Made by a program: the position numbers and the translations under genes
Shown: positions 1 through 8,800 of the stretch, one piece after another
How positions within the stretch are numbered: position 1 is the first letter of the stretch
Layout: every line of letters starts with the position of its first letter
Assembly (NCBI GenBank): GCA_003240735.1
Contig: QFNE01000001.1
Span: 186,001-250,000 of the forward strand
From: Paracoccus denitrificans
GTDB taxonomy: Bacteria > Pseudomonadota > Alphaproteobacteria > Rhodobacterales > Rhodobacteraceae
Length of the DNA: 64,000 nucleotides
Direction: 5' to 3'
Notes under the pieces: generated by a model
Databases searched by the model: none
Seen by the model: the letters and a program-made list of their open reading frames with translations, nothing else
What the model was told of the DNA's origin: nothing

Positions 1-360
1 CATGGCGTGGCATCCCGCGACGCCGCCGCAATTCGTGTGCCCGACGACGATCAGATGGGCCACGCGCAAGGTCTGGACCGCGTATTCCACCGCCGCGGAC
101 GTGCCATGCTGTTCGCCGTCCGGCGCATAAGGCGGCACGAGGTTCGCGATATTGCGGTGGATGAAAAATTCACCCGTGTCGGCCCCGAAGATCGAGGTGA
201 CGTGCACGCGGCTGTCGCAGCACGAAATCACCATCGCACGCGGACGCTGGCCGTCTTCGGCCAGACGTCGATACCAGCTGTGATTTTCTGCGAATGTCGT
301 GGCCTTCCAGCCGTGAAATCGCTGGACAAGATAGCTTGGCAAAGGGCGGACGTAATTCAT
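1..360 (-). CDS. Beta-class carbonic anhydrase (3' end outside window)
   Basis: Zinc enzyme interconverting CO2 and bicarbonate in the cytoplasm. The 120 visible residues are the N-terminal half. They contain the beta-class motif CCDSR (Cys47 zinc ligand, Asp49-Arg51 dyad) and the second zinc motif GHTNCGG (His108, Cys111), so the catalytic core is intact as far as it can be read. The start ATG at 360 is supported by a GAGG Shine-Dalgarno five to six bases upstream. The gene continues past base 1, so total length cannot be judged. It is transcribed away from the next gene. Confidence 0.93.
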   Translation of the reverse strand, partial: MNYVRPLPSYLVQRFHGWKATTFAENHSWYRRLAEDGQRPRAMVISCCDSRVHVTSIFGADTGEFFIHRNIANLVPPYAPDGEQHGTSAAVEYAVQTLRVAHLIVVGHTNCGGVAGCHAM

Positions 361-499
361 TCTGACCTCATGTTCAGGGACGGTTTACGCGCTGGATCGC
401 TAAAGTTCGAGACTTTTCCCACAGCGCGCCTAACCTTTTCTTGACCTTGCCACGCCATGACTGACCGCCACACGAGGCAAGCTGGGGCAGCACGCAGAC

Positions 500-880
500 A
501 TGGCGATTTTGACGGGGCATCCACGCGACGAAGCCGTCGCCATGGATGCGGGGCGGATCCGCAACATCATTCAGGAACTGGGCGAAACCGCAGCCGAAAA
601 CGTGCTGTGTCTGGCGTTGGAGCAGTTGGCATCAACCGTGCGCGCACTGGAACACGCGCCCGACCGGTCAACGCTGGTTCTGCTGGCGGACCAGATTGCA
701 CGGCTGGCGTGGCAGATCGGGCTGGTGTCGGTGGCAGGCGTGGCAGTCGACGTGGGATATTGCTGCGACCGGTCCGATGACGTGGCCGTCCGCGCCACGA
801 CCGCGCGGCTGATCCGCATCGCACATCAGTCGATGACAACCATCTGGGACCAGACCGATGGCGCCGGGGGTGTCGGGTAA
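500..880 (+). CDS. Small helical protein of unknown function
   Basis: 126 residues that I do not recognise. The middle is leucine/alanine-rich and probably helical (LALEQLASTVRALEH, then LLADQIARLAWQIGLVSVAGVAVDV), followed by a CC pair and a polar tail. There is no signal peptide or clear transmembrane segment. The start is uncertain because no good Shine-Dalgarno precedes 500; an internal ATG at 542 would give a 112-residue protein. It ends four bases from the convergent glycosyltransferase. Codon use looks like real coding sequence, but the function is unknown. Confidence 0.55.
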   Translation: MAILTGHPRDEAVAMDAGRIRNIIQELGETAAENVLCLALEQLASTVRALEHAPDRSTLVLLADQIARLAWQIGLVSVAGVAVDVGYCCDRSDDVAVRATTARLIRIAHQSMTTIWDQTDGAGGVG

Positions 881-883
881 GGG

Positions 884-1540
884 TCAGCCTTCGGTGTCGC
901 TCGAGGGGTCGCTCGTTGGGGACATCGCGTGCAGATGCAGGTGCGGGTTTTCTCGCGTCAGTGCGGCGACCCAGTCGGCCTCGGACGGAAAATCATGGGG
1001 CACATCCTCGGCGCGGCGGCGCCCTGACAGGGACTGCGACGCAAAGAAGTCAAAACCATACAGATCGAGCGCAGCGGGCCCGCCCTTCAAGATCAGGTCG
1101 ATCATCATCGCCCCTGTGGTCGGGGGGGCGCCCAGCCGAACCTTCAGCGTCTCATAGTCGTCCAGCGGATGCAGGTAAAAGCCGGGCGTGTGCGCGGTCG
1201 CGCGGTCCAGACGCTTGCGTTTGGGCGACATCCACAGGATGCGGCCCGCACTGATGCGCGCGCGGTCGGCGTCTGGCAGCCTTGTCGCCAAGGCCAACAT
1301 GTCGGTGCACGTGCCGTGGCTTTCGGGCGACGGCATGGGCGCGCGGTTGATGCGCACGACCAGATCGGCCGCGTCGATCATCGACCCTTCCGCACCGCCC
1401 TCCAGTGCCCGCGCATTTCCGACCAACGCGATGCGCTTGCCAGCGAAAGTGTCCAGCAGCTCTGCCTGCGGCACTGACAGGGATTGCAGCATCGGTTCAT
1501 CATGCAGCATCCGCGCGATCTTGAACCGAAGGGGGGTCAT
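884..1540 (-). CDS. Glycosyltransferase family 29-like (sialyltransferase-fold) protein
   Basis: 218 residues resembling the GT29 sialyltransferase family. Residues 35-65 read like the sialylmotif L core (ALVGNARALEGG, IDAADLVVRIN), which binds CMP-sugar in that family. A later stretch with PPTTGAMMIDLIL and DLYGFDFF resembles sialylmotif S. His and Asp in HDFPSEADW may be the very short motif. It starts inside the stop of the upstream GT4 gene (ATGA overlap), so the two are translationally coupled and probably act on the same surface glycan. The donor and acceptor cannot be read from sequence, and a sugar other than sialic acid is possible. Confidence 0.75.
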   Translation of the reverse strand: MTPLRFKIARMLHDEPMLQSLSVPQAELLDTFAGKRIALVGNARALEGGAEGSMIDAADLVVRINRAPMPSPESHGTCTDMLALATRLPDADRARISAGRILWMSPKRKRLDRATAHTPGFYLHPLDDYETLKVRLGAPPTTGAMMIDLILKGGPAALDLYGFDFFASQSLSGRRRAEDVPHDFPSEADWVAALTRENPHLHLHAMSPTSDPSSDTEG

Positions 1541-2595
1541 CCGTCCTGGCCCAGCAGCCTGCGATAGACCGCGACGATTGCCGCCGCCTCGGCGTCGATC
1601 GAATGGCGTGCCTCGACATGCACGCGGGCCGCACGGCCGGCCGCGGCGCGTTCTGCTGGGTGGGACAGCCAGTAATCCAGGGCGGCGGTCACACCGGCCT
1701 GATCGTCGCGGTCCACCAGCGTGCCGGTTACGCCGTCCCGGATCAGGGTTTCATACGCGCCCGCGCGGCTGGCGATGACCGGAACGCCGCAGGCCATTGC
1801 CTCCAACGGGGTCAGGCCGAATCCTTCCCACCGGGCAGGTGCTGCGAACAGGTCCAGCGCCTGATAATGGCGCACGACCTGATCCCACGGCAGTTCGCCC
1901 AGAAAGCGCACGCGGTTTTCCAGCCCCGCCTTGGTCAGATCGGCGATCAGATGATCGGCAAAGGTGCGGTTGTCGGCGGTGATCCGCCCGGTGAAGATCA
2001 TCTGCGCCTTAGGATGGCGGGCAAAGGTCTGGATCGCCGCGTTGACCAGCAGATCCACCCCCTTCTGCGCCCGGACCCGGCCGAAGCACCCGACCAGCAC
2101 GGCATCCGGGTCCAGCCCCAGTTCACGCCGCAGGGCCGTCTTGTCGGCCACCGGTTGGAACACGGTCGTGTCCACGCCGTGCAGGATGACGGTCGCCGGA
2201 CGCTCAAGATAGCTGGCGGCTTGCGGCGAGGTTGCAATCAGCGCGTCCTGCTGACGGATCAGCCAGCGGGTAAAGCCGGTATGGCTGCGCTGCGCCGCGC
2301 TGGTGAACAGCAGCCGATATCGCCGCCCCAGCAACCGCCGGAAGATCAGTCCAAGCGCCATTTCGGTATTGCGCCGCGCATGCCAGACGCGCCACCGGTT
2401 CCGGGGCAGGCACGCCGCTTGGGACAGCGTGATATGCGGCAGCGCTGGCGGAAGCCCCGGCCCGGTCGCCACGATCGCGATCAGCCGTGCCTGAACCGGG
2501 ATCAGCCGCACCACGGTCGCGGTCACGCCCGACAACCGCCGTTTCAGGTTTGGCGCAACGACCTGGATATCGCGGATCGGTGGGGTGTCAGTCAT
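1537..2595 (-). CDS. GT4-family glycosyltransferase
   Basis: 352 residues with two Rossmann-like halves, as in GT-B retaining transferases. The C-terminal half has the donor-site start GCFGRVRAQKGVD and the E-x7-E signature EGFGLTPLEAMACGVPV that contacts the nucleotide sugar. No membrane segment or signal is seen, so it should act at the cytoplasmic face of the inner membrane on a lipid-linked or LPS-type acceptor. It overlaps the MFS gene upstream by eight bases and the GT29-like gene downstream by four, indicating one operon. The sugar is not predictable. Confidence 0.88.
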   Translation of the reverse strand: MTDTPPIRDIQVVAPNLKRRLSGVTATVVRLIPVQARLIAIVATGPGLPPALPHITLSQAACLPRNRWRVWHARRNTEMALGLIFRRLLGRRYRLLFTSAAQRSHTGFTRWLIRQQDALIATSPQAASYLERPATVILHGVDTTVFQPVADKTALRRELGLDPDAVLVGCFGRVRAQKGVDLLVNAAIQTFARHPKAQMIFTGRITADNRTFADHLIADLTKAGLENRVRFLGELPWDQVVRHYQALDLFAAPARWEGFGLTPLEAMACGVPVIASRAGAYETLIRDGVTGTLVDRDDQAGVTAALDYWLSHPAERAAAGRAARVHVEARHSIDAEAAAIVAVYRRLLGQDG

Positions 2596-3823
2596 TCGGT
2601 GCCTCGGCCGTCAGGGTATAGACACCGATACCGATGACCAAGGGCACAAGAAACAGCAGAAATACCAAGGCAAAGGTCTGCTCGGGCGAACGCCCCTCGG
2701 CCGCCCACGCGTAGTAGGGCCGAGAGATGAACTGCATCAGCCCCACCCCGCCCATGGAAATCATGTTCAGAAACGTCATGCCCCGGCCGACCAGATGCGG
2801 GGGCAGGAACGCGCGGCCGTGCGCCATGGTCAGCGCAAAGCTGCCGCCCGACAACGCCAGCAGTGCCAGCAGCGCGGTCCCCGTCGCCACGCTGCTGCCC
2901 GGAAACGCGGCCAGCCCAGCCAGCGCCACCGCCCCTGCCCCGCCCGTGATCAGCGTCGCCCGACGCACCGACCCGATCAGCCCGACCGTCGGGCCCACGA
3001 ACAGGTTTGCGACGATCATCGCCACACCCATGGCCAGCGCGCTGTGCCCCACGGTCAATGTGTCGGCGCGAAACACCTCGGTCAGATAGGGTCCGGCCCA
3101 CAGGCCACGGATGGCCGCAGGTGCTGCGTAAACAATCAGGCACAGTGGCAAAAGCGGCCACAGCGCGCGCAGCCGAAGGACCTGCCCCAGACTGGCGCGG
3201 GGGGCGTCGGGCCGGGCCTTGGTGCTGTGGGTGGGTGCGGGGTCGCGCACCGCGGTCAGGATCGTCAGCGCAACCGCCATCGTCAGCCCCGCCATCATCC
3301 ACAGCGTCGCGCGCCAGCCGATGGCGTGGCTGATCCACACAAGGGGCGAGGCGCCCAAAAGATCCCCTGCCGACCCAAGCCCGACGATGGTCCCCGCCAG
3401 CATGCCGAACTGCGACCGGGGATAGTTGTGGGCAAAGATGTAATAGGCGCCGACCATGATCGGCGCGCAGCCAACCCCGATCAATGCCATCGCGGCCACC
3501 AGATGCCATGGCTCCTGCGCCATCGCAAAGACCGCAGCACCCGCCGACCCGAAAACGCCCAGAAGACCCGCCACCGTCCGCCGCGGGCCATAGGTGTCCA
3601 GCGCCCAGCCGATCGGCAACTGCATCGCGGCAAAGACCAGAAACCAGGTGCCCGACGCCAGCGCCAGATCACCCGGCTGGGCACCGATCTGATCGGCCAG
3701 CGGCCCCGACAGAACCGTCAGGAACCCGCGGTAGAACTGGCTGAGGACATAGCCCAGCACCAGCGACAGAACGCCCGTCGTCATGAACCCGCGCATGTCC
3801 CAAAGCCCCCCACCCCAGATCAT
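2588..3823 (-). CDS. Major facilitator superfamily transporter
   Basis: 411 residues with about twelve hydrophobic segments. An MFS loop 2-3 motif is recognisable (GWALDTYGPRRTVAG), with further helices rich in Gly and Ala. It is an inner-membrane secondary transporter of unknown substrate. The start is uncertain: ATG 3823 has a distant GGAG, while ATG at 3796 or 3784 would also leave a full first helix. It heads the MFS-GT4-GT29 set, 56 bases downstream of btuD with no obvious terminator between, so transcription from the B12 operon could continue into it. Confidence 0.88.
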   Translation of the reverse strand: MIWGGGLWDMRGFMTTGVLSLVLGYVLSQFYRGFLTVLSGPLADQIGAQPGDLALASGTWFLVFAAMQLPIGWALDTYGPRRTVAGLLGVFGSAGAAVFAMAQEPWHLVAAMALIGVGCAPIMVGAYYIFAHNYPRSQFGMLAGTIVGLGSAGDLLGASPLVWISHAIGWRATLWMMAGLTMAVALTILTAVRDPAPTHSTKARPDAPRASLGQVLRLRALWPLLPLCLIVYAAPAAIRGLWAGPYLTEVFRADTLTVGHSALAMGVAMIVANLFVGPTVGLIGSVRRATLITGGAGAVALAGLAAFPGSSVATGTALLALLALSGGSFALTMAHGRAFLPPHLVGRGMTFLNMISMGGVGLMQFISRPYYAWAAEGRSPEQTFALVFLLFLVPLVIGIGVYTLTAEAPND

Positions 3824-3879
3824 ATCGCGGCAAACTCCGCCAAGCCGAGGGCCATTGCAAGCCGATGGCGCGGCACCGC

Positions 3880-4635
3880 TCAGCGGTGTTGCGCGGTCAG
3901 ATCGAGGGGTTGGAAGATCGGGCCGTCAGGTCCGCCGCCAAGATAGGCCGTGATGCCGAACACCTGCGCCAGCAGGTCGGCGGTCAGGACATCCAGCGGT
4001 GCGCCGTCCGCGACGATCCGGCCATGATCCATCAGGATCAGCCGGGTGCAGTGCCGCGCGGCCAGTCCCAGATCGTGGGTGGAGACGACGACCCCCTTCC
4101 CCCGGTCAGCAAGGCCGCGAAAGACGGCCATCGCCCCGATCTGGTGCCCGGGATCCAGCCCGGCAATCGGCTCATCCGCAAGGACGAGCGGCGTGTCCTG
4201 CGCCAGGGCCCGCGCGATCAGCACCCGGGCCTGTTCGCCCCCCGACAGGCGCGTGGCGTCGCGCTCGCGCAGGTGGGTGATGCCCAGCGCGTCGAGTGCA
4301 GCAGTGACGGCCTTATCGTCCACCTGCGGCCGCGCGTGTGGGATGCGGCCAAGGGCCACCAGGGCGCCGACGGTCATGCCCCACGCGATGTCGCGGCCCT
4401 GCGGCATCCACGCCGCTTCCAAGGCGCGCTTGGCTGGCGGCAGCGCGGCGATGTTCGACACGCCCCCGCTGTGCGGGATCAGGCCCAGAGCCGCCCGCAG
4501 CAGGCTGGATTTGCCGGCACCGTTGGGACCGATAAGGCCCACGAATTCGCCCGGGTCGACGCGCAGGTTCGCGTCCGTGACGACCAGACGGCCCGACAGA
4601 TCGACGCAAAGGTTCTGGACCAGCAGTTGCGTCAT
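3880..4635 (-). CDS. btuD: Vitamin B12 ABC importer ATPase
   Basis: 251 residues, the usual size of a FecCD/BtuCD-type ATPase. Walker A GPNGAGKSS lies at residues 36-44, the ABC signature LSGGEQARV near 131, Walker B LVLADEP near 150, and the switch His is in VVSTHDLG. It powers cobalamin import through BtuC. The assignment to B12 rather than iron siderophore or haem rests on the cobalamin riboswitch and BtuB/BtuF upstream. It starts in an ATGA overlap with btuC and is the last clear member of the uptake operon. Confidence 0.88.
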   Translation of the reverse strand: MTQLLVQNLCVDLSGRLVVTDANLRVDPGEFVGLIGPNGAGKSSLLRAALGLIPHSGGVSNIAALPPAKRALEAAWMPQGRDIAWGMTVGALVALGRIPHARPQVDDKAVTAALDALGITHLRERDATRLSGGEQARVLIARALAQDTPLVLADEPIAGLDPGHQIGAMAVFRGLADRGKGVVVSTHDLGLAARHCTRLILMDHGRIVADGAPLDVLTADLLAQVFGITAYLGGGPDGPIFQPLDLTAQHR

Positions 4636-5606
4636 GGCATGCGCCGATATTGCCAGATCAGCCGCAGCAGGACAGGCGCGCCGATCAGCGCCATCAGAAC
4701 GCCCAGCTTCAGATCACGGGCGGGCAAGATCACCCGCACGGCGATGTCGGCCGCCAGAACCAGTGCCGCGCCACCCAGCGCGGACGCGGACAGCAACCGC
4801 GAGGGCTGCGCGCCGGTCGCGCGCCGCAGCAGATGCGGCACGACCAGCCCGACAAAACCGATCGCCCCCGCAACGGCGGTCGCCGCACCGACCATCGCCG
4901 CCACCCCCACGATGACCCGCAGGCGCAGCCGGCGCAGGTCGATGCCAAGGGACTGGGCCGCATCCTCGCCCAACGTCAGGGCGTCCAGCCCGCGACCGGT
5001 GCCCCACAGCAGCGCCGCACCGGCCAGCATGAAGGGCGCGGCCACCCAGACATGCAACCACGACCGATCGGTCAACGATCCCATCATCCAGAAAACGATC
5101 TCACTGGCGGCAAAGGGGTTCGGGGACAGGTTCAGGACCAGCGCCGTCAGCGCGGCGGTCAGGGCAGAAATCGCCACGCCCGACAGGATCAGCCCCAACG
5201 ATCCGCCGCCGGGTCCTGCCAGCAGAAAGATCAGTGCGACCGACACGCCCGCACCCGCCAGCGCGGCTGCGGGCAACGCCAGCGCAAAGCTGGCCGCGAT
5301 GCCCGTCTGAAGCGCGATCACCGCCCCCAGCGCGGCCGAGGAAGAGACGCCGATCAGCCCCGGCTCGGCCAAGGGGTTTCGCAGAAACGCCTGCATCGCG
5401 GCGCCGGACAGGCCAAGGCTGGCGCCCACCAGCAGCGCCAGCGTGGCGCGGGGCAGTCGGATTTCGCGCATGACCAGCGTCAGCGCACCGTGGTCGCTGA
5501 ACAGCGCCGTAATGGACAGTCCGGGCCCCACACCCGCCGGCCCGATCAGGACCGAAGCCGCGAACAGCACCGCGACCAGCGCCGCCAAGGGACCCAGCAC
5601 CTTCAT
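4632..5606 (-). CDS. btuC: Vitamin B12 ABC importer permease
   Basis: 324 residues with the FecCD-family arrangement of about ten membrane helices. Family motifs are present: RLPRATLALLVGASLGLSGAAMQAFLRNPLAEPGLIGVSSSAALG near the N-terminus, and GAIGFVGLVVPHLLRR (the L-loop and coupling region) later. I chose ATG 5606 because it makes an ATGA overlap with the btuF stop; a longer frame reaches ATG 5651 but would run back into btuF. It forms the inner-membrane channel with BtuD. The cobalamin assignment comes from context. Confidence 0.88.
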   Translation of the reverse strand: MKVLGPLAALVAVLFAASVLIGPAGVGPGLSITALFSDHGALTLVMREIRLPRATLALLVGASLGLSGAAMQAFLRNPLAEPGLIGVSSSAALGAVIALQTGIAASFALALPAAALAGAGVSVALIFLLAGPGGGSLGLILSGVAISALTAALTALVLNLSPNPFAASEIVFWMMGSLTDRSWLHVWVAAPFMLAGAALLWGTGRGLDALTLGEDAAQSLGIDLRRLRLRVIVGVAAMVGAATAVAGAIGFVGLVVPHLLRRATGAQPSRLLSASALGGAALVLAADIAVRVILPARDLKLGVLMALIGAPVLLRLIWQYRRMP

Positions 5607-6391
5607 CTGGAAAGTCTTTCCGCGACATGCGCGATCTGGGGCAGTCCGCACATCCAGCCGCGGTCGGGCACCAAGGCTCGCTTGGCCGGAATTGCGGCGA
5701 AGGCTGGGTGATCCAGAACCTCTTCGGCCCGCGATGCGGCAGGGTACCGCGTGCCAGTGACGATCAGGTCGGGCGCGGCCAGCACCAGTAACTCCAGCGG
5801 CACCTGACCGCCCGCTGGCATGCCCAGACGATCGGCCAGCAGATCCAGCCCCGCCGCGCGCATCACGTCGCCCGACAAGCTGTCGCGACCGGGAGTATAG
5901 CCGTTGGGGGCATAGCCGGTCGCGACGACACCCTGCGATCCGGGCAGCGCGGCCATGTCCGCATCGAACTGCGCCAGCAATTCGGCGGCCTGCGCAGGGC
6001 GGCCCAGAAGATCGCCCATCTGAGTGATCCCCGCCCGCACATCCTGCATCGACTGGGCCGGGGGCAACGACACGACCCGCACGCCAAGACGCTGCAGCAT
6101 CTCGACCGCGGGGCGCGCGGTATAGGTTCCGGCAATGACCAAGTCAGGCCGCATCAGGTACACCTGTTCGGCTTTGCCGTCGTTCAGTGCGTATCCCGTC
6201 GCCTGATCCGCCATCAGCGACGACAGCGGATCGGCGGCCAGCCGGGACACCGACACCAGTTGCCCCGGCGCGGCCAGCTGCATCGCCAGCTGGTCTGTGC
6301 ACAGGTTCATCGACACGACCCGCAGCGGCGGCGCGGCCAAGGCTGGGGTTATCCCCCCAGCCAGAACCACGGCAGCCGCCAGCCAGCGCAT
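5603..6391 (-). CDS. btuF: Periplasmic cobalamin-binding protein
   Basis: 262 residues. ATG 6391 gives a clean signal peptide (MRWLAAAVVLAGGITPALA) with cleavage before APPLR. The mature part is a class III (TroA/BtuF-like) binding protein: LRVVSMNLCTDQLAMQL, then DLVIAGTYTARPAVEML at the first lobe, and a second lobe with PDLIVTGTRY. It hands B12 to BtuCD. The start overlaps the btuB stop as TGATG. A longer frame to 6448 would bury the signal sequence and is unlikely. Confidence 0.87.
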   Translation of the reverse strand: MRWLAAAVVLAGGITPALAAPPLRVVSMNLCTDQLAMQLAAPGQLVSVSRLAADPLSSLMADQATGYALNDGKAEQVYLMRPDLVIAGTYTARPAVEMLQRLGVRVVSLPPAQSMQDVRAGITQMGDLLGRPAQAAELLAQFDADMAALPGSQGVVATGYAPNGYTPGRDSLSGDVMRAAGLDLLADRLGMPAGGQVPLELLVLAAPDLIVTGTRYPAASRAEEVLDHPAFAAIPAKRALVPDRGWMCGLPQIAHVAERLSR

Positions 6392-8256
6392 CACCAGCGC
6401 GTTTCCAGCCCGACATAGGCCGTGCGCCCGCGCGAAGCATAGCCCCATGTTTCCACGTGGTCCTTGTCAAACAGGTTGGTCACCCGCCCGGTCAGACGCG
6501 CCGTCGGCGTCAAGTCATAGCCGACCGACACGTTGGTGACGCTGTAGTCGGGCAGCTTTTCGGTGGCATAGGCCCCATAGAACTGCGTGTCATAGTTGTG
6601 CGACACGAACCGGAATTCACTGGCAAAGCTGCCGCGACCACCGGCAAAGCTGCGTTCGGTCGTGAATGCCAGATCATGACGTGGACGCCGGATCTCAACC
6701 GAGCCGTTGGGGTTCTTGGCGTCCAGATAGGTATAGCTGCCGCCGACGCGCCATTCGGGCGTGATGTCATAGCGTCCGCTGATCTCGACCCCACGGCGCT
6801 TGCTGACGCCGCTTTCGTTGACATAGTTCGGCTGCCCCGCGGACCCAAAGACATAGCTGATCTCGTCATGCAGACGTTCGTTAAACAGCGTGACGTCGAC
6901 CAATCCCCGCCCGCCCGCAAACCGTGTTTCGACGCCCAGATCGATGCTGCGGTTCTCTTCGGGCGTCAGGTCGGGATTGCCGGTGGTGCCAAACCCGCCG
7001 AACAGTTCGATATAGGTCGGGTTCACGCTGCCCGTGCCGGCGGACGCGTGAATGCGGATGTCGGGATTCACACGGTAGGACAGGCCCAGCGACCATGTCG
7101 TGATGTTGCCAAACAGGCTGTTGAAGTCGCGCCGCGCACCGGCCTGCACGTCCAGCGAATCGAATTGTCCCCGATATTCCAACGCGACGCTGTTGGCCTG
7201 ACGGTGCTGTTCGCGTGCCACGCTGTTTTCGTCCTGCCGATGTTCCAGACCGACCGCGAGGGTCTGGGTTGCATCCAGCGCGCCACCCGTCAGGCCCCAG
7301 ATGCCCCGATACTTGAACGCTTCGGTCCGGGCCCGGGCGGCATCGCCCCCATTCTGGGACAGTCGGAATTTTGTCAGGTCATACGACAAACGCTGCGACA
7401 GGCGGCCATCCATCGACAGCGCATCGATGTAAAGCTGCCCGCCGAATTCGTCGCGGTCAGCGTAATTGTCGGCGTCCACCACATACTCACTGGCCGTCGT
7501 CGCGGCATAGTTTTCGCCGTCGTACTGGTATTCCTCGGACGCGCGACGGGCGGTGAATCCCACGCGCACGTCGTCGGCAACCTCGTAATCACCGCTCAGG
7601 GTGCCGTTGATGCGGCGGATCCCGTCCAGATCGCCTCCGGGCGTGGCCGAATAGTCATAGCCCTTGTCCTTCCGGCTGCTCAGCGAAAAGGCCACGCCGC
7701 CCCGGTCCGCACGGATCGCGCTCCAGACGGAACCGGCCCATCCGTTCCCGACCTCGGCCGACGCCGAGCCGCTGACACCGGGTTTGTCCCCGCCCTTGCG
7801 GGTGATGATGTTGATGACACCGGATGAGGCGTCGGCCCCGTAAAAGACCGATTGCGGACCGCGCAGAACCTCGATCCGGTCGATGGTATCGGTATCAAGG
7901 CCGGTCAGGTAATATTCCTGATCACCCGCCCCGGCGCGCACGCCGTCGATCAGGATCTGGACGTGGTTCGCCTCGCCGCCGCGGATGCGGACCTGCGTCA
8001 GGCTTTCACCGGATTCGTTGACGGCAACGCCCGGCACGACTCGCAGAGCCTCGCGCACGGAACGCCAGCCCTGTTTCTGGATCTGTTCGGACGTGATCAC
8101 CGTGCTGGCACGGCCATAGGCATCCGCCTCGATCGGGGACAGGCCACCGGTGATGATGATTTCATCCAGCGTGATGTCTTGCGGGACATCCTGCTGGGCC
8201 TGCGCTGCAAGCGGCAGCAGGATGGCGGCAGTCGACAGAAGGCGCAGGTTTCGCAT
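6391..8256 (-). CDS. btuB: TonB-dependent cobalamin receptor
   Basis: 621 residues. The signal peptide MRNLRLLSTAAILLPLAAQA is followed by a TonB box-like DEIIITGG and the plug domain (STVITSEQIQKQGWRSV, then VPGVAVNESG, ENLY-free but typical VLRGPQS and SSGVINIITRKGG). About 450 residues of alternating aromatic strands form the barrel, ending in TAYVGLETRW with the terminal aromatic residue needed for outer-membrane insertion. ATG 8256 is chosen because it starts at the signal peptide; a longer frame to 8376 only adds leader sequence. Expression is under the cobalamin riboswitch upstream, which also fixes the ligand. It is the first gene of btuB-F-C-D. Confidence 0.93.
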   Translation of the reverse strand: MRNLRLLSTAAILLPLAAQAQQDVPQDITLDEIIITGGLSPIEADAYGRASTVITSEQIQKQGWRSVREALRVVPGVAVNESGESLTQVRIRGGEANHVQILIDGVRAGAGDQEYYLTGLDTDTIDRIEVLRGPQSVFYGADASSGVINIITRKGGDKPGVSGSASAEVGNGWAGSVWSAIRADRGGVAFSLSSRKDKGYDYSATPGGDLDGIRRINGTLSGDYEVADDVRVGFTARRASEEYQYDGENYAATTASEYVVDADNYADRDEFGGQLYIDALSMDGRLSQRLSYDLTKFRLSQNGGDAARARTEAFKYRGIWGLTGGALDATQTLAVGLEHRQDENSVAREQHRQANSVALEYRGQFDSLDVQAGARRDFNSLFGNITTWSLGLSYRVNPDIRIHASAGTGSVNPTYIELFGGFGTTGNPDLTPEENRSIDLGVETRFAGGRGLVDVTLFNERLHDEISYVFGSAGQPNYVNESGVSKRRGVEISGRYDITPEWRVGGSYTYLDAKNPNGSVEIRRPRHDLAFTTERSFAGGRGSFASEFRFVSHNYDTQFYGAYATEKLPDYSVTNVSVGYDLTPTARLTGRVTNLFDKDHVETWGYASRGRTAYVGLETRW

Positions 8257-8410
8257 AGGCGGTTTTTCCGTGGCGGTGGACCTGACCGAAGACATCGGCG
8301 GCCCCAGGATTGGACAATGACCGGCAAGGAAAAACGCCCCGCCGACCGACAAAGTCACCACTGCGGAATGCCGCATCCATGGCGCGCCCCGCGCCGCTGG
8401 AATGGGTGAT

Positions 8411-8572
8411 GCCCGGGCAGGTCTCCTGGCTTGCGGATCACTGCTTTGCCGTGCCTTCCCGGATTCCCAGTGGCGTCTACGGCATCGCTAACCGCCTACA
8501 GTTGCGGGGGCAGCCACGGACATGATCCCCGTGTTCCCTTTTCACCGGCCTGCGCCGGAACCTGAGCGGTCC
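8411..8572 (-). promoter_or_regulatory. Cobalamin (B12) riboswitch
   Basis: Read on the reverse strand, the region carries the cobalamin aptamer landmarks in order: a GGTGAAAAGGGAA block, the B12 box ending in CCCCGCAACTGTA, GCCACTGGGAATCCGGGAAGGC, and the closing CCGCAAGCCAGGAGACCTGCC. It lies about 155 bases upstream of btuB. High B12 is expected to switch off btuB-F-C-D. I did not find a convincing U-tailed terminator before btuB, so control may be translational, but this is not resolved. Confidence 0.95.
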
Positions 8573-8800
8573 GGACCTTTGGCGAGGGCGCCATCCCGGT
8601 CAAGAGACAGTCTGCAGCGCCCGAATGATTGATCAGGGGGTGTTGCGGGAAATCCAACGTCGATCTGCATGAAAACCCGGCGATTTGGCTAATTAAACCG
8701 TCTGGACAGAATGGATTATAGCTTTCAACATACCCGAAACGCCCCGTGTGACGCCACGTCAGGAAACGCCGCGGCCCGCAGCTTTCGACAGGAAATCCCC
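8573..8800. promoter_or_regulatory. Divergent promoter region between B12 operon and ytcJ-type gene
   Basis: This 228-base gap holds no gene I can support. On the reverse strand a perfect TATAAT (8720-8715) could be the -10 element of the btuB transcript, starting about 135 bases before the riboswitch, but its -35 is weak. On the forward strand TTAAAC (8693-8698) with TTATAG (8716-8721) is a weak candidate for the amidohydrolase operon. The area around 8690-8725 is AT-rich compared with its surroundings, consistent with a shared promoter. Confidence 0.35.

Noticed and set aside
3880..8256. Haem or siderophore uptake as the role of the TonB-ABC operon
   Set aside because: The FecCD-type genes alone would fit, but the clear cobalamin riboswitch directly upstream of the receptor makes B12 the better assignment.
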